Origin: CBDBJR01 sp965206445
Lineage (GTDB): Bacteria; Pseudomonadota; Gammaproteobacteria; Arenicellales; Poriferihabitantaceae
Direction: 5' to 3'
Assembly: GCA_965206445.1 (NCBI GenBank)
Contig: CBDBJR010000002.1
Span: 558,001-622,000, forward strand
Length of the DNA: 64,000 bases
Positions 17,938-29,010 of this stretch are shown in pieces; positions within the stretch are counted from its first letter, which is position 1; each line of letters begins with the position of its first letter. The notes beneath the pieces were generated by a model, which worked only from the letters and a program-made list of their open reading frames with translations, did not search any database and had not been told where the DNA came from. The position numbers and the translations under genes were made by a program.

Positions 17938-18894
17938 GTGAACCCTATCGTCCGCATGCTGGCGCAGCGGATTGCGCTCGGCCTGTTGATTCTGTTTGTG
18001 GTTTCGCTGATTATTTTTCTCGGCGTCTCGATGCTGCCGGGCGATGCGGCGCAGGCGATTCTGGGGCAGGCCGCCACCCCCGATACGCTGGCCGCGTTGC
18101 GCCGGCAATTGGGCCTCGATCTGCCCGCACATACGCGCTACATCCGTTGGCTGGGCGGTATTTTGCAGGGCGATTTTGGCACCTCGATCGGCAATGGCCG
18201 GGTAATCGGCGACTTCATCGGTGTGCGCTTTTCGAATACCCTTTTCCTGGCGGCGTTTGCCGCCTGCATCGCGGTGCCATTGGCGCTGGCGCTTGGGATT
18301 CTGGCGGCGTTGTATCGCAATTCGCTGTACGATCGCAGTGTCAATGCGCTAACCCTGACCTCGATTTCGACGCCCGAGTTTTTTGTCGCCTACATTCTGA
18401 TCCTGTTTGTCTCGGTAAAAGCCGGCTGGTTTCCGAGTCTGTCGAATATCCAGGCCGATACGACCTGGTTCGAGCGGCTGGAAAAAACCCTGCTGCCGGC
18501 GATCACGCTGTCGCTGGTGTCGATTGCGCACATGATGCGCATGACGCGCGCCGCGATCATTAGTCTGTTATCGCACCCCTACATCGAGATGGCGGCGCTC
18601 AAGGGGATGAAAAAATCCTGGATCATCCTCCACCACGCGCTGCCCAATGCCTGGGCGCCGATCGTCAACGTGGTGGTGCTGAATCTGGCCTATCTGGTGG
18701 TCGGCGTGGTCGTGGTCGAGGTCGTGTTCGTGTATCCGGGGCTCGGCCAATTGCTGGTCGACGCGGTGCAGCGGCGCGATATGCCGGTGGTGCAGGCCTG
18801 CTGTTTGATTTTTGCCGCCACCTACGTCGGTTTGAATCTGGTCGCCGATATCCTGTCGATTCTGACCAACCCGCGGCTGCTGCACCCCAAATGA
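17938..18894 (+). CDS. ABC transporter permease (DppB type)
   Basis: First permease subunit of the oligopeptide-type importer, 318 residues from GTG 17938, which is preceded by AAAGGTG. The frame is open from 17878 but those residues are polar and not family-like. It has about six membrane segments and a C-terminal EAA loop (EMAALKGMKKSWIILHHALP) that contacts the ATPase. Its stop overlaps the next permease start by 4 bases (ATGA), so translation is coupled. Confidence 0.9.
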   Translation: MNPIVRMLAQRIALGLLILFVVSLIIFLGVSMLPGDAAQAILGQAATPDTLAALRRQLGLDLPAHTRYIRWLGGILQGDFGTSIGNGRVIGDFIGVRFSNTLFLAAFAACIAVPLALALGILAALYRNSLYDRSVNALTLTSISTPEFFVAYILILFVSVKAGWFPSLSNIQADTTWFERLEKTLLPAITLSLVSIAHMMRMTRAAIISLLSHPYIEMAALKGMKKSWIILHHALPNAWAPIVNVVVLNLAYLVVGVVVVEVVFVYPGLGQLLVDAVQRRDMPVVQACCLIFAATYVGLNLVADILSILTNPRLLHPK

Positions 18895-19781
18895 GCGCGT
18901 CGACGGCACCACCGCAGCCGACGCCGCTCGAGGGCGCAAAAACCTCCCGTACGGCGCGCGCGATCAAGGCGCTGATTGCCGCGCCAATCAGCGCCAAACT
19001 GAGCCTGCTGGTGATTCTCGTCTATGTGCTCACGGCGATTTTCGCACCGTTGATTGCGCCTTTTGGCGAGTCCGAAATTGTCGGTAAAAAATACCTGCAG
19101 TGGAGCGGTGAGTTTCTGCTGGGCACGGATAATCTGGGGCGCGATATGCTGACCCGGATCATTTACGGTGCGCGCAACACGGTCGGAGTGGCGTTGGTGA
19201 CGACGGTCTATGCATTCCTGCTGGGCGGGGCGCTCGGCATCATCGCGGCGGTCGTCGGCGGCTGGGCCGATCAGCTGTTGAGCCGCATCGTCGATGTGTT
19301 CATGGCCATCCCGGCGCTGATTTTTGCCATGCTGCTGCTGTCGATTTTCGGCACCTCGATTCTCAGTCTGGTGCTGATCATCGGCTTGCTGGATGCAACC
19401 CGGGTGTTTCGCATTGCCCGCGCGGTGAGCCTCAACGTGGTCGTCATGGACTATGTCGAAGCCGCCAGATTGCGCGGCGAGAAGCTGCCGTGGATTGTCG
19501 TGCGCGAGATACTGCCCAATATTTCGGCGCCGATGGCGGCCGAATTCGGCATCCGGTTTTGTTTCGTATTTTTGACTATCAGCGCACTGAGTTTTCTCGG
19601 CCTCGGCATCCAGCCGCCGACCGCGGACTGGGGTTCGATGGTGCGCGACACGGCGGATCTGATTACCTTTGAACAGTATACGCCGCTGATTCCCGCGGCG
19701 GCGATTGCGGTGTTGACCATCGGGGTTAATTTTGTCGTCGACTGGTTCCTGCACCAAACCAGCGGGCTCAAAGATGAATGA
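18891..19781 (+). CDS. ABC transporter permease (DppC type)
   Basis: Second permease subunit, 296 residues, with an N-terminal cytoplasmic extension, about six membrane segments and an EAA loop (VEAARLRGEKLPWIVVREI). DppC-type proteins are marked by the LGTDNLGRDMLTR-type segment, seen near residue 75. The ATGA overlap with the upstream permease and the 9-base gap to the ATPase gene show a single transcript. Confidence 0.9.
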   Translation: MSASTAPPQPTPLEGAKTSRTARAIKALIAAPISAKLSLLVILVYVLTAIFAPLIAPFGESEIVGKKYLQWSGEFLLGTDNLGRDMLTRIIYGARNTVGVALVTTVYAFLLGGALGIIAAVVGGWADQLLSRIVDVFMAIPALIFAMLLLSIFGTSILSLVLIIGLLDATRVFRIARAVSLNVVVMDYVEAARLRGEKLPWIVVREILPNISAPMAAEFGIRFCFVFLTISALSFLGLGIQPPTADWGSMVRDTADLITFEQYTPLIPAAAIAVLTIGVNFVVDWFLHQTSGLKDE

Positions 19782-19790
19782 GGCATCAAG

Positions 19791-21446
<1,656 letters not shown>

Positions 21447-21450
21447 CCGC

Positions 21451-22242
21451 TTAGCGGCGGCAGGCGACCGGATATTGCGCGCTGTCCAGCGCCTGGCCCT
21501 GTTGCAGCGTGGGGTTGGTGATCCTGGGGTTGACCTCGGCGCTGGTGTGGTAGGTGGCGCCGTCGCCGGCATAGCGCACCGCGTAGCCTCGCCGGATACC
21601 GCCCGATCGATTCGCACGCGCCCCATGCACGACCAGCGCGTCGAATACCAGCACATCGCCGGGCGCCATCTCCCAGCACAGGATGGTGTGTTGACCGCGT
21701 TCGGCTTCGAAGTCGGGCAGCGGCTCAAACAGGGCGTCGGTGCCGGCATAAACGGCGTCGACGCTGCCGTCGTTTTGCGTCATAAAAGGCTGAAACCACC
21801 GATTCCATCGGTGCGACCCGGCAATAAACTCAAGCGCCCCCGATTCAAATTTGACCGCATCCAGCGCCAGCCACACGCTAATCACCGGACCGCCGCGCAC
21901 CGGCCAGTAGGGCAGGTCGTTGTGCCAGGGGGTGGCGGGGCCGGCGGCTGCTTTTGCAAACACCTGGTCGTAGAGCAGATTGACCTTGCTTGACCGCATC
22001 AGCATCGCGGCCAGTTGTGCCGCTGTCGAATCGAGGCAATAGTCGCGGCACACCGGGTCGTATTCCCACACCCGCTGCCGCCGGAAATAGTTTTCCGATT
22101 GCGCGCAGGCGGCATCGACCGAATCCCGCAGCGCGGCTACGACTGCATCGGCGATCACCGCTTCGAGCCGTATCGCGCCGTCGCGTTCGAATGCCGCCAG
22201 AGTAGATCGGTCGACCCGACCGGCGACGCTATGTTTTCCCAT
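21451..22242 (-). CDS. Phytanoyl-CoA dioxygenase (PhyH) family protein
   Basis: Fe(II)/2-oxoglutarate-dependent dioxygenase of 263 residues. The iron ligands are visible: HxD in PWHNDLPYW, and a distal His in VVHGARANRSGG with the 2-oxoglutarate-binding arginine close by. ATG 22242 has GGAGAG about eight bases upstream. The gene begins inside the last codons of the AhpD-like gene, so the pair is co-translated. It is convergent with the ABC operon and its stop is only 4 bases from the ATPase stop. The substrate is unknown; the context suggests oxidation of an imported small molecule. Confidence 0.85.
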   Translation of the reverse strand: MGKHSVAGRVDRSTLAAFERDGAIRLEAVIADAVVAALRDSVDAACAQSENYFRRQRVWEYDPVCRDYCLDSTAAQLAAMLMRSSKVNLLYDQVFAKAAAGPATPWHNDLPYWPVRGGPVISVWLALDAVKFESGALEFIAGSHRWNRWFQPFMTQNDGSVDAVYAGTDALFEPLPDFEAERGQHTILCWEMAPGDVLVFDALVVHGARANRSGGIRRGYAVRYAGDGATYHTSAEVNPRITNPTLQQGQALDSAQYPVACRR

Positions 22243-22873
22243 CAGCAGCACTCTCCGATTGGCTGGTCTGCACGGCGGACACATCGTCGGATTCCCCGTC
22301 CGGCCGAATCCCCAGCGCGTTGATAAACCGCACCCAATAGGCGAAGCAGGAGGTCGCCTGCACCGCCTCGAGAATTTCCGTATCGTCGGCGCCGGCTGTG
22401 CGCAGGGCGTTGATATCCTGTTCGCGCATCGACTCGGGTGCGCGGCATAACCGGGCGCCGTATTGCAACAATGCCGCCTGCTTCCCGGTAAACAGCGCGC
22501 GGTCGTCAAAGCAATCTTCACGCACCGCTTGCAGCATGGCATCGGCCTTGTGCGCATCACCCAGCAGGGCTTTGAAGTTGGCGCCGTGGTTGCGTAGCGC
22601 GTAGTCGCAATCGGCGATAATAGCCGCCTGGCTGGCGAGCAGTTCGAGCAGCCACGGCGGCGAGTGGTTGTTTTTATTATGCAGCACATCCCGATAATGC
22701 CGATCAGCGGCAATCAGCGGCTGCGGCTGCAACGAAAAAGCGCGGTAGAGATTATGCAGCTTGTTATGTGCCGCGCCGACCTGCCGATACATTACCAGCA
22801 ATGCCGCCGACGCCTGTTCGGGTTCGATGGTCTCTATCCAGCAGGGGGATGAGATTTTGCCGCTCTTTGTCAT
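22229..22873 (-). CDS. Carboxymuconolactone decarboxylase / AhpD-like protein lacking one active-site Cys
   Basis: Protein of 214 residues with the AhpD-like helical fold of peroxidase-related proteins. The motif expected as CxYCxxxH reads CDYALRNH, so the first Cys and the His remain but the second Cys is Ala. Thiol-disulfide chemistry of the usual AhpD kind would then be impossible. The rest (WLLELLASQAAIIADC, CFAYWVRFINALG) fits the family. It is first in a two-gene operon with the PhyH dioxygenase, overlapping it by 14 bases. Confidence 0.7.
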   Translation of the reverse strand: MTKSGKISSPCWIETIEPEQASAALLVMYRQVGAAHNKLHNLYRAFSLQPQPLIAADRHYRDVLHNKNNHSPPWLLELLASQAAIIADCDYALRNHGANFKALLGDAHKADAMLQAVREDCFDDRALFTGKQAALLQYGARLCRAPESMREQDINALRTAGADDTEILEAVQATSCFAYWVRFINALGIRPDGESDDVSAVQTSQSESAADGKT

Positions 22874-23394
22874 GGCTTGATGGCGGTGGTAGCGTTGATA
22901 CGGCGGACGCTGATGCTCGGCCCCTGCTATCGATCTGCTCGGATTTCAGGTGCGCCGCAATCAGTCGACCGCCTTGTTTTTTGGCAATCGGAACCTCGCC
23001 CAACGGTGTCGAAAACCGAGCTGTGCGCAACGGCGGTGCCGTGAGTTTGCCAGAAGTGCAGGGTTTGCATTCGTCATTGAGCATGAGCGTTAATTGACCA
23101 ACGATACCTGATCCGGGCGACTCGGTAAACCCTTTTTATCCGGCAGCTGATGTGCTGGATTTACATGGCTTCTCCTCCTGGGTTCAGGAATGACCTCAAG
23201 CGCCCGCCCTACGGTACCCTAAGTGTATTCCAGCATAATCTACTGCGGTCAATATTTATTTGCTAATCTCGTTCCTATTGGCGATAATAAAAGCAGTGCT
23301 GAAATTCAGGTAGCTGATTGGGTTTTTCACCTAATCTGTATTATGATCTGGACCAAGCGTTATTCATCATTTGATACATGTTTTCGGAGGGAAA
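22874..23394. other. Intergenic boundary region with possible phhB remnant; left edge of the AT-rich island
   Basis: No complete gene is seen in this 521-base stretch. On the minus strand from 23084 there is a short frame starting MLNDECKPCTSGKLTAPPL that recalls the N-terminus of pterin-4a-carbinolamine dehydratase (PhhB), but it loses similarity within about 50 residues, so at best it is a decayed fragment. Base composition shifts from GC-rich to AT-rich at about 23.22 kb, marking the island edge. I see no tRNA or obvious attachment-site repeat here. Confidence 0.35.
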
Positions 23395-24435
23395 ATGGAC
23401 GAAAATCACACGATGTTGGGTGTCGAAAAGATAGATTTTGACACTGAAAATCCAAGAATAAAAATGGCTTTGGAGAAGTATGGCGAACAATTGAATGCAG
23501 ATCGCATTCATTTCGCATTGCGTTCGGCTACTGAAAACGGAGCAAGAGGCACTTCTTCATACAATGGGCTTAAAGATTCCATCCTTGCCAGCGGTCGTAT
23601 AGTAACTCCAATCACTGTCGTAAAGAAAGACGATAAGTATGTCTGTATTGATGGAAATACCAGGCTTGCTATCTACAAACAGTTTATTAGAGAAAAAACC
23701 TTAGGGGATTGGTCGGAGATCAAAGCGATAGTCTTGAACAATGCCAGCCCACGCGATATAGAGACAATTCGTGTTTCCGCTCATCTCGTTGGCTCCAGGC
23801 AATGGCCTGCCTATGAGAAAGCGAGATATCTTCATCATCTCCGCAACCAGCAGTTGATGGACTATGGTGAAATGATCGCATTATGTGGTGGCAATAGAGT
23901 CGACATAGAACGGCAGATTGACGCTTACCATGACATGAATGAATATTATCGTGATGTGGTTGATGACTCGGCGTTTAGGATGGAACGGTATAGCGGTTTT
24001 GTTGAGCTCCAAAAACCACAGATCAAGGAAGCCATATTCGAAGTCGGTTTAGACCTGAAAGATTTTGGGGAATGGATTCGTGATGGCAAAATATATCGAC
24101 TGGACACTGTAAGGCAGTTGCCCAGAGTTCTCCGGGATGACGAAGCAAGGAATACATTTCTTAATGGTGGTCCTCGGTCTATAGAGAGTGCTATCAGGTT
24201 GCTTGATCAACGGCGGTCGGAAAATGAACGTGACGGAACAATCGATAATATAACGCTAGAGAATGCATCTATATATCATCTGGCAAAGGTTCTTACACAG
24301 CGTATCAACAGTTTTCCTCTTGAAGAATTAGATGCTCTAAGGAAAAAGGAACGCGAAGATTCTGTAGAACAGATAGGTGTACTAGAGAATTTGTCTGCGC
24401 GTTTGCATATTTTGATCGAAAATGTCTCAGAGTGA
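23395..24435 (+). CDS. ParB/Srx-fold protein 1 of the six-gene island
   Basis: Protein of 346 residues with an N-terminal ParB/sulfiredoxin-type domain. The conserved nucleotide-binding box is the variant IDGNTRLAIY (about 85-94), seen in ParB-like proteins of DNA-modification and mobile loci rather than the GERR box of chromosomal ParB. A helical middle part (about 140-200) could be a DNA-binding helix-turn-helix. ATG 23395 is preceded by GGAGGG at ideal spacing; eight more upstream codons are open but unlikely. It is first in the operon and overlaps the next gene by 14 bases. Possible roles are site recognition or nucleotide-dependent loading of the helicase (inference). Confidence 0.7.
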   Translation: MDENHTMLGVEKIDFDTENPRIKMALEKYGEQLNADRIHFALRSATENGARGTSSYNGLKDSILASGRIVTPITVVKKDDKYVCIDGNTRLAIYKQFIREKTLGDWSEIKAIVLNNASPRDIETIRVSAHLVGSRQWPAYEKARYLHHLRNQQLMDYGEMIALCGGNRVDIERQIDAYHDMNEYYRDVVDDSAFRMERYSGFVELQKPQIKEAIFEVGLDLKDFGEWIRDGKIYRLDTVRQLPRVLRDDEARNTFLNGGPRSIESAIRLLDQRRSENERDGTIDNITLENASIYHLAKVLTQRINSFPLEELDALRKKEREDSVEQIGVLENLSARLHILIENVSE

Positions 24436-24868
24436 TGTGCATAGAGACTTGGTATTTCAGGTCGCTAAAGAAATTGAATCACGTTATCCGCACATTTCTC
24501 TCATCACCGATGTGCAACATAGTCCAGGCGGCGATGTACCTCCAATAATTGATGGATTCCGTCCCGATGTGTATGCCATACAATCAATGGGTCATCCTTT
24601 GATTATCATTGCAGAAGCAAAGACCGACAATGATCTTGATAATCAACATGCCGATGACCAATTATCTGCTTTCATCAGTTATCTTGAACGAAGGGAGAAT
24701 GGAGCTTTCATCTTGTCTGTAACTGGTCGTAGAGCCGACCATGCAAAGACTGTACTGCGATTTTTGAATCGTAGTATCAATGTGAAAGGCACAATACTGT
24801 CTGTATTTGATGGTTGTGATCTCTGGTTCTTGGACTCAATTTCGGGTGTCAAATGGCATTTAAGCTAA
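24422..24868 (+). CDS. Small PD-(D/E)XK-like nuclease-fold protein
   Basis: Protein of 148 residues. The arrangement FRPDVYA (Pro48-Asp49) followed by a hydrophobic strand and EAK (65-67), then Gln80 in DDQLSAF, matches the PD-(D/E)XK endonuclease core, as does the short size. An acidic residue before the core (Glu17) could complete the site. It may be the DNA-cutting component of the operon or a Holliday-junction-type enzyme. The gene overlaps its upstream neighbour by 14 bases and its downstream neighbour by 16, showing tight coupling. Confidence 0.6.
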   Translation: MSQSDVHRDLVFQVAKEIESRYPHISLITDVQHSPGGDVPPIIDGFRPDVYAIQSMGHPLIIIAEAKTDNDLDNQHADDQLSAFISYLERRENGAFILSVTGRRADHAKTVLRFLNRSINVKGTILSVFDGCDLWFLDSISGVKWHLS

Positions 24869-26331
24869 GAAAGCCACCTGTTCTGGTTTCCAAACATGAG
24901 GCTTACCCGTATCAGCTTGATGCTGTGCGGGCAGTACAGTCGTTACCTTACGCTGCAATATTCCATGAGCAAGGGCTAGGTAAAACAAAGATCGCAGCCG
25001 ATCTAATGCTGCTTTGGCTGGATGAAGATGTAGTTGACACGGTGTTTGTCGTTGTAAAAAAGACCTTGGTTCAAAACTGGGTGGATGAACTGGCATCACA
25101 CTCCTATGTTACACCTAGAGTTCTATCTGCTAATCGACGGGGAAACAGCGTTGCGCTAAATTCACCTGTGCTGATTTACGTAATGAATTATGAGGTTATA
25201 TCAACAAATTTTGATCTCATACGTGAGTTTTTGACCACGTGCCGAGTAGCGGCTTTCCTTGACGAAAGCCAAAAGATTAAAAATCCTGACTCACAGCTTT
25301 CACGCTGTTTCCATTCTTTAGCAAGCGGATTCACACGACGCATCATTATGACTGGAACTCCTGTAGCTAATCGACCTTACGATATCTGGTCTCAGATTAG
25401 GTTTCTTGACAATGGAGACACATTTGGTGATTCGTTCTCTGAATTCAAAGACTCACTTGATCTTCCTCCTGATTTTACCAATACTTCAGACTATGGGTTG
25501 CGACTAGCTGATGTTATGGATAGGATTAAAAACTTTTCCATACGTGAAACCAAGAATTCGGTGAGCCTTGAGCTTCCGAATAAAACCATCCTGACTCATT
25601 TAGTCGAGCTTGCCCCTCGGCAGTCTGCTATTTACACTTCATATCGGGACGAGATGGCTTATGAATTAAAAAACGACAAGCAACATATTATTGACGACGC
25701 AGAAGATATTTTAAAGCGTTTATTACGTCTTGTACAGTGTGCTTCCAATCCTGCTCTCGTGGACCGACTCTATGACGAGCTCCCCGGCAAATATCCCAAG
25801 CTGGTTGAGTTGCTGGAAAGAATTGATATTCAATCATACAAGGCAATTATATGGACTGGATTTGTGAGCAACGTCGAATGGTTAAGCCAAATGCTGGATC
25901 AATACGCGCCACAAAAGATTCATGGGCACATGCCTGTTTTTAGCCGAAACGAGTCAATCAGAAGATTTAAAGAAGATGATGGCTGTCGAATTTTACTGGC
26001 TACACCCGGAGCCGCGAAGGAAGGATTGACTTTGACAGTTGCGAATCATGCAATATTTTATGATCGTGGATTCAGTCTTGATGACTATATTCAAGCGCAA
26101 GACAGAATTCACAGAATTTCACAAACTGATGAGTGTTTCGTACACAATATTATTGCTAAAGGCACCATTGATGAATGGATAGATATACTACTTAATGCCA
26201 AGTATCAGGCGGCACAGTTGATGCAAGGTGATATATCACGCGAAACGTTTGATGCAACTTTTAGGTGTGACTTGTCCGAAGCATTGACACAAATACTTTC
26301 ACCCACAGAACCTATCCAGATAATGCACTAA
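24853..26331 (+). CDS. SNF2-family DNA helicase/translocase
   Basis: Superfamily 2 ATPase of 492 residues. Walker A is GLGKT (41-45), motif II is the variant LDESQKIKN instead of DEAH, motif III is MTGTPVANRPYD, and motif VI is QAQDRIHRISQ near residue 415. These are the Snf2/RapA hallmarks of double-stranded DNA translocases. There is no fused nuclease or bromodomain; the partner nuclease would be the preceding small gene. An 11-base gap and a ribosome site (AAGGAGAA) separate it from the second ParB-like gene. Confidence 0.88.
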   Translation: MAFKLRKPPVLVSKHEAYPYQLDAVRAVQSLPYAAIFHEQGLGKTKIAADLMLLWLDEDVVDTVFVVVKKTLVQNWVDELASHSYVTPRVLSANRRGNSVALNSPVLIYVMNYEVISTNFDLIREFLTTCRVAAFLDESQKIKNPDSQLSRCFHSLASGFTRRIIMTGTPVANRPYDIWSQIRFLDNGDTFGDSFSEFKDSLDLPPDFTNTSDYGLRLADVMDRIKNFSIRETKNSVSLELPNKTILTHLVELAPRQSAIYTSYRDEMAYELKNDKQHIIDDAEDILKRLLRLVQCASNPALVDRLYDELPGKYPKLVELLERIDIQSYKAIIWTGFVSNVEWLSQMLDQYAPQKIHGHMPVFSRNESIRRFKEDDGCRILLATPGAAKEGLTLTVANHAIFYDRGFSLDDYIQAQDRIHRISQTDECFVHNIIAKGTIDEWIDILLNAKYQAAQLMQGDISRETFDATFRCDLSEALTQILSPTEPIQIMH

Positions 26332-26342
26332 GGAGAAATCAT

Positions 26343-27347
26343 ATGAAACAGATGACAATTTTAGGTGAAACTATCGGTATTAGTGATGATTACATCAACA
26401 TACATGAACTCAAGTTTCTGAAAGATAACCCCAGGGTTTATGCCTGTACGCATGGAGAACCGGGATTCGAAGATTTACCCGATGAAGAACAACAGGATAT
26501 CATATATAAAAAGCTTTTAGATGAGCCCAGTGTGAAAAATTTACTGCCAGAGATAAAACGACATGGCGGCCTTATGGAGTCCATATTAATCCGTCTTGAC
26601 ACAATGGAGGTTATTGAAGGCAATTCGCGTTTGGCTGTTTATCTCAAGCTGCATAGTGACCCCAAAGAAAACGATGAGTGGAGCCTTATCCCCTGCGACA
26701 TAGCAAGTAGTCTGACAGAGAAGCAACAGGCTGCTTTTCTTAATCAGATTCATGTCAAAGGAAAAACTCAGTGGTCTGCTTTCGAAAAAGCAAATTACGC
26801 CTATGTTAGAAAAGAAAAAGGGTGGAGTTTTAGTGAAATTGCAGAATTATTTGGTGAATCTGAAGCAACAATTCGTATCAGAATAAAAATTATTCAGATG
26901 ATGAATATCCATGAAGATAGTGATCGGTCACATTTCAGCTACTATGATGTTTTGGTTCGTAATAAAGACATGTTAAATGAGATAGAGAATGGAGGCTTGC
27001 CAAATCTTATATCAGATATTAAGTTACTTGGAATTGATGAAGAAAGTAATGACTTTACTGCGCAAGATATAAGGAAAAAACTTCCGGTAGTACTGAATAA
27101 ACCAAAACTGTTAAAGAAATATAATGAAGGGAAGCTTGATCTTGATCAAGCATATCAATTTGCCAAGATCAGCCATGTAGAGGATAAGGTAAAACAGGCA
27201 ACGGCCTTACTTAAGGACATTTCTAAATCTGATATTTCGCAATTAGAACAAAGTGACTTTAATGCATTTAAACATGCTACCAACAAATGTTCGCGTGAGG
27301 CTGTCAGAATAAAAAATATAATTGATGGTATTGTAAAAAATGGCTAA
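26343..27347 (+). CDS. ParB/Srx-fold protein 2 of the six-gene island
   Basis: Protein of 334 residues with a ParB-like N-terminal domain whose box reads IEGNSRLAVY (about 91-100), followed by a clear helix-turn-helix (WSFSEIAELFGESEATIRIRI, about 156-176), the layout of ParB DNA-binding proteins. The C-terminal third is lysine-rich and helical. It differs strongly from the first ParB-like protein, so the operon encodes two distinct ones. AAGGAG precedes ATG 26343. It overlaps the radical SAM gene by 8 bases. Confidence 0.75.
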   Translation: MKQMTILGETIGISDDYINIHELKFLKDNPRVYACTHGEPGFEDLPDEEQQDIIYKKLLDEPSVKNLLPEIKRHGGLMESILIRLDTMEVIEGNSRLAVYLKLHSDPKENDEWSLIPCDIASSLTEKQQAAFLNQIHVKGKTQWSAFEKANYAYVRKEKGWSFSEIAELFGESEATIRIRIKIIQMMNIHEDSDRSHFSYYDVLVRNKDMLNEIENGGLPNLISDIKLLGIDEESNDFTAQDIRKKLPVVLNKPKLLKKYNEGKLDLDQAYQFAKISHVEDKVKQATALLKDISKSDISQLEQSDFNAFKHATNKCSREAVRIKNIIDGIVKNG

Positions 27348-29010
27348 AAATCGCATATTGCTGGTAGAGCCAGGTTATAGAAATAAATATCCTCCGCTCG
27401 GGTTGATGAAGCTCGCCTCTTATCACAGAGAGCGTGGTGATTTTATAAAATTTGTTAAGGGAGAGGACGAATCAGTGCTGACTGAAGTTTGGGACCGTGT
27501 GTGTGTTACGACTCTTTTCAGTTTTGAATGGAAGAGAACATCGAAATCCATAGACTTTGCAATCAGGGCGGCAGGTAGCCAACCGGAGCGTGTGTTTGTA
27601 GGAGGTATTGCGGCATCTTTGATGCGTGACGAGTTTGTCAAAGAAGCAAGATGGACCGGTGTGCGATTTATAGCTGGCTTACTTAGCGGGCCACCCGCAA
27701 AGGCTTTGCAGTTGTCCCATGATGATGGGGATTTCGGCACGGAGGATATTAATGAACAGCCTATTGAAGAACGGGTGCCTGACTATAGCATTCTAGACCA
27801 CATAGATTACATTTATCCGGTTAATGATGCCTATTTTGGGTATGCGTCCAGAGGATGTATTCGCAAATGCCATTTTTGCGGGGTGCCTAAACTGGAAGGA
27901 ACACAAAAAGAAATGCCGCCTTTGTACGACTTGGTTAACGGAGTGTCGAAACGTTATGGTCCGAAAAAGGATTTGATCCTTATGGATAACAATGTGACTG
28001 CGTCGGCGCGTTACAAGGAAATCATTGCAGAAATTTGTGATCTTGGATTCACCGTGGGCGCCACTCTCGAGCGTAATGGACGCCGTGTTAAGCGCCGCGT
28101 TGATTTTAATCAAGGTGTCGATGCCCGGATACTTGCAAAGTCATCTATGTATCTCAAGGAAATGTCTAAAATCTGTATTAGCCCTCTGCGGATTGCATTT
28201 GATCATATTGGCGTCCGAAAAGTGTACGATGTAGCTGTTCGTATGGCAGCGGATAATGGGATCACATCCCTCTCGAACTACATGTTGTATAACTTCATGG
28301 ATACACCGGACGATCTATATCTAAGAATGAAGTTGAATATTGAATTAAACGTGCAGTTAGGAGTTCGTATCTGGTCGTTTCCGATGAGATATCAACCTGT
28401 AACGCTCAAGGAACGTTCCCATATAGGAAAACATTGGAATCGTTACTATTTGCGCTCTTTTCAAATCATGTTACAGGCTACTCGTGGTGTTGTGAGTGGT
28501 AGCCCGGAGTTTTTCAATCGCGCATACGGCATTGACCAAGCAGAATTCAGAAAATTATTAAGCTATCCCCATGGATTTATTTTTTACAGAAACCACTATG
28601 AGTACGGTGAAGGCAGCGAGGTTCTGAAGGAGTATCAAGAGCTTCGCGGTCGCATGTCTGCAGCACAGGAGGATGAGTTGTTTAGTCATTTGGCTGTACC
28701 CGTATCTGGAGAAAAGGCAAGGCAAGGATATTATAGGAAACTCGCCAGCACAAAGAGAGTCGATTCATTGGTTTGTGAAGTCATTAAGTATCATATGTTG
28801 GGAACAAAGGATGGAAAAATTAAAGATTCCGATATGGTTTTGCCGATGTTTCCTCTACTCAATCCGGACCCTGTTCTACCAAACGAGGAAGAGATCGTGG
28901 AAGATGCCGGCTTATACGAAAGAGAACAAGCGGGACAACATGTGGGAAAAGAGCAACACGCCGGAAGCCTGGCAGATACAAAAATCATTGTTAGGATAGG
29001 CAATGAGTAA
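27340..29010 (+). CDS. Radical SAM protein with B12-binding-like N-terminal domain
   Basis: Protein of 556 residues. The radical SAM cluster motif is CxxxCxxC in RGCIRKCHFCGVP (Cys173, Cys177, Cys180). The first ~110 residues (ILLVEPGYRNKYPPLGLMKL, VFVGGIAASLM) look like the Rossmann-type B12-binding fold found upstream of many radical SAM enzymes, but the usual DxHxxG cobalamin motif is not evident. The long C-terminal part (LRIAFDHI, NYMLYNFMDTPDDLYLR, FPMRY) is characteristic but I cannot name its reaction. In this operon it could modify DNA or a partner protein. It overlaps both neighbours by 8 bases. Confidence 0.85.
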   Translation: MAKNRILLVEPGYRNKYPPLGLMKLASYHRERGDFIKFVKGEDESVLTEVWDRVCVTTLFSFEWKRTSKSIDFAIRAAGSQPERVFVGGIAASLMRDEFVKEARWTGVRFIAGLLSGPPAKALQLSHDDGDFGTEDINEQPIEERVPDYSILDHIDYIYPVNDAYFGYASRGCIRKCHFCGVPKLEGTQKEMPPLYDLVNGVSKRYGPKKDLILMDNNVTASARYKEIIAEICDLGFTVGATLERNGRRVKRRVDFNQGVDARILAKSSMYLKEMSKICISPLRIAFDHIGVRKVYDVAVRMAADNGITSLSNYMLYNFMDTPDDLYLRMKLNIELNVQLGVRIWSFPMRYQPVTLKERSHIGKHWNRYYLRSFQIMLQATRGVVSGSPEFFNRAYGIDQAEFRKLLSYPHGFIFYRNHYEYGEGSEVLKEYQELRGRMSAAQEDELFSHLAVPVSGEKARQGYYRKLASTKRVDSLVCEVIKYHMLGTKDGKIKDSDMVLPMFPLLNPDPVLPNEEEIVEDAGLYEREQAGQHVGKEQHAGSLADTKIIVRIGNE

